49,721 bases of DNA from Treponema sp. (GTDB taxonomy: Bacteria; Spirochaetota; Spirochaetia; Treponematales; Treponemataceae), in NCBI GenBank assembly GCA_017629095.1, contig JAGBXW010000108.1, positions 1 through 49,721 on the forward strand, read 5' to 3'. Positions 16,567 through 24,972 of this stretch are shown one piece after another. The notes beneath the pieces are model-generated. The model was not told the origin of the DNA and did not search any database. It saw only the letters and a program-made list of their open reading frames with translations. Positions within the stretch are counted from its first letter, which is position 1. Each line of letters opens with the position of its first letter. Made by a program: the position numbers and the translations under genes.

Positions 16567-16872
16567 CTACAGGGAAAAAAGATTGTCAAAGGCATTGCGG
16601 GCAGCTTTTTTTGCCTCATCCGCCTTACTTCCTGAAGCAAGAAAATTCAGATTAACGGAAAAATAATCGCAAAAATTGGCAGCTTCCTTATCACGTACTT
16701 CTTCATCTATTGTTTCATGGCAATCATAATGAGCACCAGGCTGGTAAAAGCGACAATTGACGCAACTATGAAGCGATGCTCCACACCGAGAGCATTCTGT
16801 GGATCTAAAGATTTCTAAACCTTCTGCAATAGGTTCTTTACATTTCCAACACATGAATTCATCATACCCCAT
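16567..16872 (-). CDS. Cys-rich conserved protein, probable zinc-binding, unknown function
   Basis: About 101 residues. Cysteine pairs CWKC, CSRCG and CVNC are followed by the pattern FYQPGAHYDCHE...VRDKEAANFCDYF, which recurs in uncharacterised bacterial proteins. A C-terminal helix (ADEAKKAARNAFDNLFSL) follows a flexible Ser/Gly linker. The start is uncertain: the frame is open from a TTG at 16890, with ATGs at 16872 and 16854. It probably binds zinc. Function unknown; it is linked to murI by 8 bases but I draw no pathway from that. Confidence 0.75.
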   Translation of the reverse strand: MGYDEFMCWKCKEPIAEGLEIFRSTECSRCGASLHSCVNCRFYQPGAHYDCHETIDEEVRDKEAANFCDYFSVNLNFLASGSKADEAKKAARNAFDNLFSL

Positions 16873-16901
16873 TTGACTAATCAGTTGCAATGCCCTAAAC
16901 T
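16873..16901 (+). promoter_or_regulatory. Promoter for a probably leaderless gene
   Basis: TTGACT (16873-16878), 17-base spacer, TAAACT (16896-16901). Only 6 bases separate the -10 from the ATG at 16908, so transcription should begin at about the A of the ATG. Confidence 0.55.
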
Positions 16902-16907
16902 GTATCT

Positions 16908-17540
16908 ATGTTTGTGACTAATACGTGTAGTCATCCAGGATGTCACCATGCAGGTTTATCCTACATCAACAGTGAGGGAGTTCTTACTGACATGAGTTAT
17001 TTCTGCATCAAGCATGTAGAAAATCCTGAGGAAGTGAAAAATACTGTTTACGAATATATCAGAAACCATCAAAAAATTGTTGGGCTGAATGCATCTGGTT
17101 TAGCCTTCACTGATATAGACTTAACTGACAAGCGTTTTTATGGATGTAGCTTCCAAAACTGCACCTTTAGCAACATACACTCCGAATATTTTCGGGCACG
17201 AATGTCTATCTTTGATTATTCCCTTTTTGTAGACTGCAATCTCTTAAAGTCAAACTTGCAGTTTTCTTCTTTTGCTGGATCCACCTTTTCCCATGTTCTG
17301 TTTACTGGTTCCGATTTAGTACACAATAATTTTTGTGGAATTACCTCATATCAATCATCTTTTGATGATTCTGATTTATACAACTCACGATTTATTAAGG
17401 CACACCTTATCGACACTTCCTTCCGAAACTGCAACATAAAAAAGACTATTTTTTATGAATCTATTCAACAAAATATTTCCTTTAAGCAATCAAATACACG
17501 GGAAGCTGAATTTGAATACAAAGAAGGGGTGATTTTATGA
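16908..17540 (+). CDS. Pentapeptide-repeat protein with N-terminal Cys/His module
   Basis: A 210-residue protein. Residues 1-37 carry Cys and His (CSHPGCHHAG, FCIKH) consistent with a small metal-binding knuckle. From about residue 60 to 200 there are repeated five-residue steps of the A(N/D)LxF type (FQNCTFSN, CNLLKSNLQFSSFAGSTF, GSDLVHNNF, DSDLYNSRF), which form a right-handed quadrilateral beta helix. No signal peptide is seen. No Shine-Dalgarno precedes the ATG. It overlaps the next gene by 4 bases (ATGA), tying it to a metallo-beta-lactamase-fold protein. Confidence 0.85.
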   Translation: MFVTNTCSHPGCHHAGLSYINSEGVLTDMSYFCIKHVENPEEVKNTVYEYIRNHQKIVGLNASGLAFTDIDLTDKRFYGCSFQNCTFSNIHSEYFRARMSIFDYSLFVDCNLLKSNLQFSSFAGSTFSHVLFTGSDLVHNNFCGITSYQSSFDDSDLYNSRFIKAHLIDTSFRNCNIKKTIFYESIQQNISFKQSNTREAEFEYKEGVIL

Positions 17541-18121
17541 AAGTATACTTTCATTTTAATATCGACGGATTTTCAAATTGCTATGTTGTTACCAACGAAA
17601 AAACAATGGAAGCCCTTATTATTGACCCAGGAAAAATTACCAAGGAAATACTGGAGCAAATAGAAAATGGCCCCTTTGATTTAACGGCAGTTTTAATAAC
17701 CCATAAACATAAAAGCCACGTTCGAGGACTAGAAACCCTAAGAAAGATTTACAAACCCAAGGTATATGCAGCTGATTTTGAAATTGCCGCCTCAGAGGAA
17801 ACCCTCATTAACGGAGATGGCATTATTTATGCGGCAGGATTGCAAATAACCCACTTGGCTTTGCCAGGTCATTCAGCAGACTCCATGGCCTTTAAGATTG
17901 GTCACATTGTTTTTACTGGAGACACAATTTTTGCAGGAATGATTGCCAATACCTCCAGCACCTATGCCCGAAGCACCTTGATTTCAAATATCTCCACAAA
18001 AATCCTTTCCCAACAAGACGATATTATCTTGATGCCAGGCCATGGCCCCCCTTCCACCCTGGCTGCAGAAAAAAACTTTAATTCTACTTTTCAAGAAATA
18101 CCTAAGGAATATTTTCGCTAA
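17537..18121 (+). CDS. Metallo-beta-lactamase-fold protein with altered metal motif
   Basis: A 194-residue MBL-fold protein resembling glyoxalase II. Ligands seen: H56 and H58 of THKHKSH, H61, PGHS, the bridging Asp in FTGDTIF, and the final His in MPGHGPPST. The canonical HxHxDH is HKHKSH, so the metal-2 Asp (position 60) is Ser. That could leave a one-metal site or a changed activity. Its ATG overlaps the pentapeptide gene's stop, so the two are co-translated. A glyoxalase II-like hydrolase is the family guess, but I would not name it so given the substitution. Confidence 0.85.
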   Translation: MKVYFHFNIDGFSNCYVVTNEKTMEALIIDPGKITKEILEQIENGPFDLTAVLITHKHKSHVRGLETLRKIYKPKVYAADFEIAASEETLINGDGIIYAAGLQITHLALPGHSADSMAFKIGHIVFTGDTIFAGMIANTSSTYARSTLISNISTKILSQQDDIILMPGHGPPSTLAAEKNFNSTFQEIPKEYFR

Positions 18122-18135
18122 GAAATTGGTAATGA

Positions 18136-18178
18136 GAATCATTGATTTCCAAATTATCGATTTATAAATCAATGATTC
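18136..18178. repeat. 13-bp perfect inverted repeat
   Basis: GAATCATTGATTT (18136-18148) and AAATCAATGATTC (18166-18178), 17-base spacer, between convergent gene ends. No U-run follows, so it is either a weak bidirectional 3' hairpin or a protein site. Confidence 0.6.
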
Positions 18179-18199
18179 CCTTGTAATGACTCACCTTCT

Positions 18200-20080
18200 C
18201 TATCGCCCCACTAAGGATACTCTTCCGGCTTCTATCCCCCATCGCTGGAACACATAGTTACTTAAGACTTGGGATGCTTCCGTAAAACCTGCTCCTTGAG
18301 TCTCTTGAACATAGGCACAAAGTTCTGGTTCAGCCCGCAACATGGAGCCTCGCTTAGCCAGATTGTCTGCAAAATAAGTTCCCGTTCGGTTAACTGGCTG
18401 TTGTAGCATATAGGCCATAAACTCATTGTGCATGAGATAGGTATCATCTTTATTGTAGGCAAGGGTATCTTGAACCGTAAAGAAACTATGGAGAAATTGG
18501 AGAGACTGAGGATCTGCATTCCGGTATGCCACAGAAACTGTATCACGGAAATCCTTGTCTACAAAGAAAATACCGTGGAATCCCTCGTGAGCCACAAAGG
18601 TATATCGCAAATACATGGCTGATTCCTGGGAAAGGGAAATGATAGCTCCATAGCCACTCTCATAGCCACCACCAGGAGCTGCCTTGATAATGCCATTGTG
18701 AAGGAGGATATCTTTCAGTAAAATTTCCTTTTCGTTCAAGGGGAAATTTGTTGATTCTGCCAAGGAAAAAAAGGCTGCCAAGGTTTCACTTTTGTAGTCG
18801 TGGGCATTGAAGCCGTGCTTTCCCACTAAATCCTTGTCATGAACCAGAGTGCCGATATAGCCAGTCTTTTCTGTAAAGAAGGCCAATCGCTTAAAAAAAT
18901 CATCCTGCACCTTGTAGTCAGCTGTGTCAAAAAACAGGATGCCAGGAAATTGCTCCCACTCAAAAAGCTCATAGTCCTGATGACGCCAACTAGATTGTTT
19001 CCACAAAGGAATCATACCGGGATCTGTTGTCAGAGGTTCCACCACCGCCCCGTCATGAGCCAAAGGAAATTCCTTGAGCCGCAGGGAAACAGCTTGTACC
19101 ATATCTTCACCTTGTAGGAGGGCAAAGTCTCCAAAGAGATTTTCCAAGCCATTTCCAGGGAAAGAAGCCTTCTGTTGGTTGGGAGCGCGACGTAACCGAA
19201 TTCCTTCTCCGCCAAGTTCAAAATATACTTGACTTTGCTGGGAAGTTTTTTCTGGCATAGCAGGACTTGGAGTAAGAGAAAGGCTCAGGAGAGGAAGTCT
19301 TTCGTCAGTTGTAGCAACCTCAAAATCTTTTTTTGCTGAGGTAAAATCAAAGTCCAGGGGAACCTGGCTTCTATCCCACAAGCCACCCTGGGAAGAAAAG
19401 GAATAGGAATCAGTGCCAGAAAAACCAACTTCCAGAGGCTTTAATTCTACAGCAGCAATGGAAATAGGTATCGTAGAATAAACAAGCATACCTCTAAAGT
19501 CATTGACAGATTGTGAGGGAATCACCATGGATAAAGTGATGGTTTCACCAGATGGAAGCTGCCCCAACTCCACTGGAGTACTACAACGGGCAAGAGGTCT
19601 TCCTGCCAAGGAATCCTTTAATTTTCCAGAAACATCAAAATCACTTTGGTACAAAAAGCCAAAGGCAAGATCTCCTTCAGTGATGGACTGAGCTGGAGTA
19701 TTTTTACTCTTTTTTTGAACAGAGGGACTCATGAGAGTAATCTGACAGGAAAGACCACCCCAAAGCTCCTTTGCACGAGCTACTTGAGGAAGCTGCTCCT
19801 GGTTTACCGCAAGATAGATATAGGCTGATTTTTCAGGATGAAGGATAGAGCCCTTCTTACCATTACTGTTGAGGGCCTTCATGGGAAGAATTTCCTCAGA
19901 GAGATTAGTTACACTCTGGGCATCCTCAATAAAAGATTGATTTTTGACTAAATCGAGATTTGTTTGAAAGAAAACGTGACTTTCACTTGAACACGCAGTC
20001 ACCATAATCACAAAAAAAACACAAGAAACATAATTTTTGATTTTCTCTAACATAGGAATGTATACTACCTTTTTTTTCAT
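18200..20080 (-). CDS. Large putative lipoprotein with HExxH-type motif
   Basis: A 626-residue secreted protein with a lipobox (IMVTAC, Cys30 from this start). Most of it is beta-rich and unassigned. Near the C-terminus is HEGFH (498-502) followed by HNEFMAY, with a Glu at 553, a spacing compatible with a zinc metallopeptidase (HExxH plus distal Glu). This is inferred from the motif only. Start choice: ATG 20080 lies 6 bases after a TATAGC -10-like element, while the alternative ATG 20053 has a more typical signal-peptide length but no ribosome site. It is divergent from the gene at 20101. I do not recognise the family. Confidence 0.8.
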   Translation of the reverse strand: MKKKVVYIPMLEKIKNYVSCVFFVIMVTACSSESHVFFQTNLDLVKNQSFIEDAQSVTNLSEEILPMKALNSNGKKGSILHPEKSAYIYLAVNQEQLPQVARAKELWGGLSCQITLMSPSVQKKSKNTPAQSITEGDLAFGFLYQSDFDVSGKLKDSLAGRPLARCSTPVELGQLPSGETITLSMVIPSQSVNDFRGMLVYSTIPISIAAVELKPLEVGFSGTDSYSFSSQGGLWDRSQVPLDFDFTSAKKDFEVATTDERLPLLSLSLTPSPAMPEKTSQQSQVYFELGGEGIRLRRAPNQQKASFPGNGLENLFGDFALLQGEDMVQAVSLRLKEFPLAHDGAVVEPLTTDPGMIPLWKQSSWRHQDYELFEWEQFPGILFFDTADYKVQDDFFKRLAFFTEKTGYIGTLVHDKDLVGKHGFNAHDYKSETLAAFFSLAESTNFPLNEKEILLKDILLHNGIIKAAPGGGYESGYGAIISLSQESAMYLRYTFVAHEGFHGIFFVDKDFRDTVSVAYRNADPQSLQFLHSFFTVQDTLAYNKDDTYLMHNEFMAYMLQQPVNRTGTYFADNLAKRGSMLRAEPELCAYVQETQGAGFTEASQVLSNYVFQRWGIEAGRVSLVGR

Positions 20081-20086
20081 AAAAAC

Positions 20087-20094
20087 GCTATAGT
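20087..20094. promoter_or_regulatory. Palindromic -10 region shared by two divergent start codons
   Basis: CTATAG (20088-20093) reads as TATAGT on the plus strand (20089-20094) and TATAGC on the minus strand. Each is exactly 6 bases from an ATG (20101 plus, 20080 minus). The -35 hexamers are poor, so this is a suggestion only. Confidence 0.35.
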
Positions 20095-20100
20095 TGCACC

Positions 20101-20655
20101 ATGTCCGAGAATAGTTTTTCTGGAATAATCATACAACCCCACGACACACCCCTGAGCCAACTTTTAAGCCAGCACCGAGAAATTCTCAGAAACCTTTCTC
20201 AAATTACTGGCATTGGCAGGCTCTATCCTGTTGCCCCGTGTCATTGTCTGGTGGAATCAACAATTCCTGTAAAGGAGCTGAAAAAACAGATTACCCATTG
20301 CAAAATCCTGCCTCCCCAGCTACAGGAGGGCTTTTTGTTCCGCCCTGTGGAAGTAGTTGGAACACGGCTGCAAGAACTACCGTCCCAGCTTGTTCACAAA
20401 ATCCTTCCCTTTTTATCAGAACAAACACTCCACCACATTCCCACAGGCTTTATCTTTGGCTATATAAATTCACCGCAAGAAGAAAAAGCAATACAAAAGA
20501 GGCTTGTCTCCCTGTCAACTTCCATCCAGAGTCTTAATCTACGGGTATTTCGTCTTCATCAAATTGAATACAACTGGAATCACGAGGTACCCGCAAGTTC
20601 CTTAAACTGGACTATGGAGCTGCCCCAGTGGGTGAAAATAGCTTCACCTCATTGA
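20101..20655 (+). CDS. Hypothetical cytoplasmic protein
   Basis: A 184-residue protein, no signal peptide or membrane helix. It has a CHC motif near residue 47 (VAPCHCLVES) and an otherwise mixed alpha/beta pattern; I recognise no domain. No Shine-Dalgarno is present, and the ATG lies 6 bases after a TATAGT element. It runs convergently into the gene at 20674. Confidence 0.65.
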   Translation: MSENSFSGIIIQPHDTPLSQLLSQHREILRNLSQITGIGRLYPVAPCHCLVESTIPVKELKKQITHCKILPPQLQEGFLFRPVEVVGTRLQELPSQLVHKILPFLSEQTLHHIPTGFIFGYINSPQEEKAIQKRLVSLSTSIQSLNLRVFRLHQIEYNWNHEVPASSLNWTMELPQWVKIASPH

Positions 20656-20673
20656 AACAGATCCACTGTAAAC

Positions 20674-21075
20674 TTATGATTTAGTAAACTCAGCGTCCGT
20701 AGATTCAGCTTGGTTGGTAAAGGGATCAGTGGATTCATCTGCTGATGCAGCTGCTTCATGATGCTCCTTTGCCTTGAGACTTTCTTCCCGCAGGGCAATC
20801 TCCTTTTCTAGGCGCTGGATTTCTTCAATAATTCCGTTGATGGCACTATTGTCAGCACAAAGACTTGAACTAGGATTTTCTTCAAAGAATTTTAGAACTG
20901 CCTGTCCCAAGGATCGATACTCCTTGTTTTGCCGGGAAACAAGCTGATGGGACTCTATCTTGGTAACACTTTTGTCACTAAAATCCTGAACTACATCACC
21001 TGCTTTAGCAAGGGCTTCCTTTGAAACTTCCACACCCTTGTCCAGATATTCCTTCATCTTATCTAAAAAAGCCAT
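20674..21075 (-). CDS. Hypothetical coiled-coil protein
   Basis: A 133-residue protein. Residues 1-45 are amphipathic helix (FLDKMKEYLDKGVEVSKEAL), residues ~85-110 a charged coiled coil (EEIQRLEKEIALREESLKAK), and the tail is acidic and disordered. No signal peptide. It has a strong ribosome site (AAGGAG) and a second upstream copy of the same ten bases. Role unknown; similar short helical proteins can act as structural or phasin-like factors, but nothing specific supports that here. Confidence 0.75.
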   Translation of the reverse strand: MAFLDKMKEYLDKGVEVSKEALAKAGDVVQDFSDKSVTKIESHQLVSRQNKEYRSLGQAVLKFFEENPSSSLCADNSAINGIIEEIQRLEKEIALREESLKAKEHHEAAASADESTDPFTNQAESTDAEFTKS

Positions 21076-21081
21076 ACCTAC

Positions 21082-21149
21082 TCCTTAGTAAAATCATCCT
21101 TAGTAATAAAATAATCTATTCTAGAACTTTTTTCCACAAAAACTCTAGA
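21082..21149. repeat. Direct repeats upstream of the coiled-coil gene
   Basis: TCCTTAGTAA occurs at 21082-21091 and 21097-21106, so the ribosome site is duplicated on the minus strand. TCTAGAA occurs at about 21120 and 21144, 24 bases apart, each followed by a T-rich run. These may be regulatory sites. Confidence 0.4.
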
Positions 21150-21184
21150 ATTTTCACTAAAGTTTTTCAAGACCTGATATTCAA

Positions 21185-22327
21185 CTAGAATTCAAAGGCA
21201 AAACCCACCTGAAAAATCGACAGGGGATTGTCTCCCACATAGCGGCCACTTTCCATGGTTTGCCAGGAGACCCCCAAGGAGAAAATCCCTAGGGAAAGCT
21301 GACCACCGATTGCAGGATAGCCACTGGAAAGCCCACCCCAAATCCGTACCACCTTGGCCACTACCAGCTCCAGACCCAAGGCTAGAGACTTGAAAAAGGT
21401 TTGAGAACCAGAAATAAGCTGATTCAAGGACTTTGATTCCCCTGTAATCACAACGTCTACAGGAATTGTCCCGATAGAAAAGGGAAAGATGGCTCCCAGT
21501 CCCAGGGTAAAGGACAAATCCCGAGGAAGCGGCTCCATGGACTGACCTGGCACAAAGTAATCTCCAAATAAGTTTCTCAGGCTTGCTGCCAGTCTCAGCT
21601 GAGTGCCAGCATAAAGTAGGTCGTAGGCAGCTACCATCGTTCCAAAATCTACAGGAAAACTCACATAGGGTGTGGACAAGATTCCATCAAGGATTTCAGT
21701 CACGTCGCTACCACCAGCTACAATGGCATCCACATTGCTGCCATCTATCATCTTGTAAAGGGCTACGCTAGGATGAAAGGTTGCTCCCAAGGAAATGTCC
21801 ACCAATCGTCCTTCCACCACCTTTAGGCTATAGGCTACAGGCAGGGTGAGATTCGCCATGGCAAAGCCCTCCACTCCCAAAGGAAAGGGACTGCCCTGTA
21901 CAAAGGCAGATGCCGTAATAAAAAAGCCAGTTCCCCAATTTTTTCCCAGGTAACCAAAGGAAATATTTGGTGTTGCCCCAAAACCGCTGGAAGTGATCAA
22001 ATCCTTGGCATTTAGCAGAATCTGTCCCAACTTGTTTTCCACATTGGAAAGATCACTTAGAATGGGAAATAAAAATTGCGGCTTGAAATAAAGCTGGGCA
22101 GAAAATTCCAAGATAAAATTCTTTTCTCGGAAAAACAGCTTTTGGGTAAGTCCCGCAGGATTATGTATCAAGGTGTCGAGGCCATCTGGAACAGTCGTAA
22201 CCGCCCCACCCATTCCCGTGTATCGCCAGGAAGAAGGTTCTGCAAACTTAACCACTGGGTTTTCTGAGTGGAGGAATACCATGGACAGAAAAAAAAGGAG
22301 AAGTATCATCTTAATTTTCATCTTCAT
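21185..22327 (-). CDS. FadL-like outer-membrane barrel family protein (UPF0164-type)
   Basis: A 380-residue secreted protein with a signal peptide (MKMKIKMILLLFFLSMVFLH). The mature N-terminus WRYTGMGGAVTTVPDGLDTL followed by HNPAGL is the hallmark of FadL/PorV-like barrels and of the treponemal UPF0164 family, and alternating beta strands end in a C-terminal aromatic (VGFAFEF). It likely sits in the outer membrane and transports hydrophobic or other ligands. The ATG overlaps the upstream lipoprotein gene by 17 bases; an in-frame ATG at 22321 has a better-placed GGGGG. Family placement is by motif. Confidence 0.85.
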   Translation of the reverse strand: MKMKIKMILLLFFLSMVFLHSENPVVKFAEPSSWRYTGMGGAVTTVPDGLDTLIHNPAGLTQKLFFREKNFILEFSAQLYFKPQFLFPILSDLSNVENKLGQILLNAKDLITSSGFGATPNISFGYLGKNWGTGFFITASAFVQGSPFPLGVEGFAMANLTLPVAYSLKVVEGRLVDISLGATFHPSVALYKMIDGSNVDAIVAGGSDVTEILDGILSTPYVSFPVDFGTMVAAYDLLYAGTQLRLAASLRNLFGDYFVPGQSMEPLPRDLSFTLGLGAIFPFSIGTIPVDVVITGESKSLNQLISGSQTFFKSLALGLELVVAKVVRIWGGLSSGYPAIGGQLSLGIFSLGVSWQTMESGRYVGDNPLSIFQVGFAFEF

Positions 22328-23273
22328 TCCCCCAGCTTCTGATGGTGCGAGCCGTATCTTGTGCCATCAAATTGTAACCTGCATTTTTTGCCATAGCCTC
22401 AAAAATCCCCGCCACAAAGTCCAGTTCCAGCTTGTAACCGGAAAGAATTTCTTCCAAAGGAATTTGCAGTTTTTGAGAAATAAGATTAAATAAACTTTCC
22501 ACCAGTTGGGAATCAACAGTACCAGCATTCACTAGCTGATAGTAAATCTCGCTTACGGCTTCTGCAATTTCCTGATAATCCTGCTGGAAATCAGAAACAA
22601 GATTTTGAGTGCTTCGTATCAAGCCACCAAGAATGCTGGACAAGAGATAATTTTGCAAATCTCCCCCAGAATACACACCAAAGGGAGCAAATTGTACTGC
22701 CTCGTTATAGTAATTACTGATTCGATACAAGTTAGAGAAGGCAAAGGCTATTTCTTCCAAGGCTCCTTGTATTCCACGGAGCAAAAAATACTTAATGGAA
22801 TCAGTATACACCACGTACAATTCTTCCATGGAAATGCCAGACAACGTGAGAGCCGAAAGGGCTGGATTTACAAAGTTATAGATAATGTCATATACCAAGG
22901 GACTACTGTAAATAAGGATTGTTACTGCGGCCTTTGCAGAACGAGATAAGGACAGGGAATAAGAACCTTCCACCAGCACTTCTTTTTCCTGTGCCATCAT
23001 GGTATCCAAGGTGGAAAGAATCCGCTCTCGTTGTGCCTCCGTCAAAGCACGGTAAAAGGCTGGAGATTCAATATTTACCTCTAAAGAAGATAAAAGTCGC
23101 TCCCCGGAATAACGAGAAATTTCCTCCGTGTCAGGATAATCTAAGCCAGTAAAAATACTTTTGTTTGAGCAGGAGATGAGAAAAAAGAAGATAAAAATCA
23201 AGAAAAGAACAAAACAAGTCCTTCCTTGCGAAGGTTTACGGTGTAGACTCCATCTTCTGCTCCTGCACTCCAT
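22311..23273 (-). CDS. Putative lipoprotein, unknown function
   Basis: About 320 residues. A long hydrophobic stretch (VLFLIFIFFFLISC) ends in a lipobox Cys, so it is a predicted lipoprotein, although the n-region is unusually long. The rest is largely alpha-helical. I chose ATG 23273, which has GGGGAGG plus GGAAG upstream and lies within the last 38 bases of mtaB. It overlaps the barrel gene by 17 bases, so mtaB, this gene and the barrel form an overlapping set. The linkage to the barrel suggests it may act with it in the envelope. Confidence 0.75.
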   Translation of the reverse strand: MECRSRRWSLHRKPSQGRTCFVLFLIFIFFFLISCSNKSIFTGLDYPDTEEISRYSGERLLSSLEVNIESPAFYRALTEAQRERILSTLDTMMAQEKEVLVEGSYSLSLSRSAKAAVTILIYSSPLVYDIIYNFVNPALSALTLSGISMEELYVVYTDSIKYFLLRGIQGALEEIAFAFSNLYRISNYYNEAVQFAPFGVYSGGDLQNYLLSSILGGLIRSTQNLVSDFQQDYQEIAEAVSEIYYQLVNAGTVDSQLVESLFNLISQKLQIPLEEILSGYKLELDFVAGIFEAMAKNAGYNLMAQDTARTIRSWGNEDEN

Positions 23274-24942
23274 CTTCCACAGCCTCCCCGGAGGCCTCAC
23301 ATTCATCGCCAGCGCGAATCCGCTCCAGCAAGGGCTCCCCGATTCTTACCCGAATGGAGACTCCCTGGGGAAAGGCCCCCGGCAACTCCAAGTGGATAAA
23401 GTTTTCCGTTACGGCATGGGTACAGTGCTGATTGCCATTGTGGGGCTCCATTTCCATTCCACCCTCTTTATGACCTTCCTGGCCATGATCCAAGTGGAAG
23501 GAATTTTTCCGATCTTGACGGTTATACTCCGTAATGGCAGAAACAACCTGTCCCTTCCACATTGAAATATAGGAGCATTTTGATTGGATTGCAAAGGAGG
23601 TAAGCCATTTTACCCGCTGTCCTACCACTGATTGAGTCACTTGCCCCTTCATGGTGGCAGCAGGAGTTCCAGGACGAGGAGAAAAGGGAAAGGCATGAAT
23701 CCAGGCAAAATTACAGGTCTGGCACATGGCTTGGGTCAGGGCAAAATCTTCATCAGTTTCTCCAGGAAAACCAGCAATAATGTCACATGCAATGAAGGGA
23801 TTGACCTTGGCCTGACGGAGCAATTCCACAGCACGATATACTTGAGCAGAACGATAGGGCCGACGCATAGCCCGTAAAATAGCATCACTTCCAGACTGAA
23901 CTGAAAGATGGAAATAGGGCTGAATCCGCTGGTGGCTGATGACGGCACAAAGCTCTTCATCCACGCTTTCTGGATACAGGCTTGAAATACGAATACGAAT
24001 GCTACGGGTATTTTCAAGAATCTTTTGCAAAAGCCCTGCAAGATTCAAATACTCCTCACCATCTTGCCCCTGATACAGACCACGATACTGAGACAGATTT
24101 ACTCCCGTCAGCACCACCTCCTGCTGACCTGCTTCTTCTAGCTGCTGCACACGACCCACCGCCTCGGTCACATCTAGGGACACAGCCCTTCCTCGAGCAA
24201 GATGAATGCGACAATAGGTACACTCACAATTGCATCCGTCTTGAATCTTGATGGAGGAACGTGAATGGGCAAAGAAGGTGTCCGTAGCCAGACGAAATAC
24301 TGGACTTATGGAAGACTCCTTTGACTCAGCCACTGGAGTAAATCCAGATAAATCTTTATTTTTCAAAGGTTTAGCTGAAACAAGAAGAGATTTTCTTTCC
24401 TGGCTCTCATGGACATGATGATGATTTTTGCCTTTATCATGGCCATCATCCTCTGAGTGACGACTTTTTATATTGGTGGGTTTTGGCTTTTCTGCACAGA
24501 GACGGATCACCAAGTTTTTCAAAAATGGAGTGATTTCAATCTGGGCTACTCCAGAAACAGAGTCAAGGTGAGCTTTCAATTCCAAGGGAATATCTGCCAA
24601 CAAGTCCTTCCGTGAACCTGGTAACACACACACCCGCTGGTCAATGGCTTGGATTGCCTCCACCTCCAGCTCCGCATAGCAACCAGTTACCAAAACACAG
24701 GAGTGAGGCATTTTTCGTAACAAAAGCCGAATAAGACGGCGAGCCTTTTGTTCTGCCTTTCCAGTTACCGTACAGGTATTGATGATGGAAAGCACCACAT
24801 TTTCAGGAACTGGTGCAGCTGCCGTCATGGATTCCATGTCCACTACAAAGCCTGCATCAGCAAAAAAACGAGCGGCCGACTCAGATTCAATCTGATTCAG
24901 CCTGCATCCGAGAGTTTCAAAATGAACGATAAATTCTGGCAC
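23236..24942 (-). CDS. mtaB: tRNA t6A37 methylthiotransferase MtaB with histidine-rich insertions
   Basis: A 568-residue radical-SAM methylthiotransferase, longer than the usual ~430-450. The N-terminal UPF0004 domain has ETLGCRLNQIES, NTCTVTGKAEQKARR and GCYAELE. The radical-SAM CxxxCxxC is C237, C241, C244 (in DGCNCECTYC), followed by SVQSGSDAILRAMRRPY. A C-terminal TRAM-like part is present. Two insertions are His/Asp/Glu-rich: residues ~150-215 (including HDKGKNHHHVHESQE) and ~476-510 (HLDHGQEGHKEGG). The enzyme makes ms2t6A. Base and codon use of the insertions is not obviously foreign. It heads the overlapping set with the lipoprotein and barrel genes. Confidence 0.92.
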   Translation of the reverse strand: MPEFIVHFETLGCRLNQIESESAARFFADAGFVVDMESMTAAAPVPENVVLSIINTCTVTGKAEQKARRLIRLLLRKMPHSCVLVTGCYAELEVEAIQAIDQRVCVLPGSRKDLLADIPLELKAHLDSVSGVAQIEITPFLKNLVIRLCAEKPKPTNIKSRHSEDDGHDKGKNHHHVHESQERKSLLVSAKPLKNKDLSGFTPVAESKESSISPVFRLATDTFFAHSRSSIKIQDGCNCECTYCRIHLARGRAVSLDVTEAVGRVQQLEEAGQQEVVLTGVNLSQYRGLYQGQDGEEYLNLAGLLQKILENTRSIRIRISSLYPESVDEELCAVISHQRIQPYFHLSVQSGSDAILRAMRRPYRSAQVYRAVELLRQAKVNPFIACDIIAGFPGETDEDFALTQAMCQTCNFAWIHAFPFSPRPGTPAATMKGQVTQSVVGQRVKWLTSFAIQSKCSYISMWKGQVVSAITEYNRQDRKNSFHLDHGQEGHKEGGMEMEPHNGNQHCTHAVTENFIHLELPGAFPQGVSIRVRIGEPLLERIRAGDECEASGEAVEDGVQEQKMESTP

Positions 24943-24972
24943 GTGAAAAGCCTTTTAAAAAAGAAATATATG

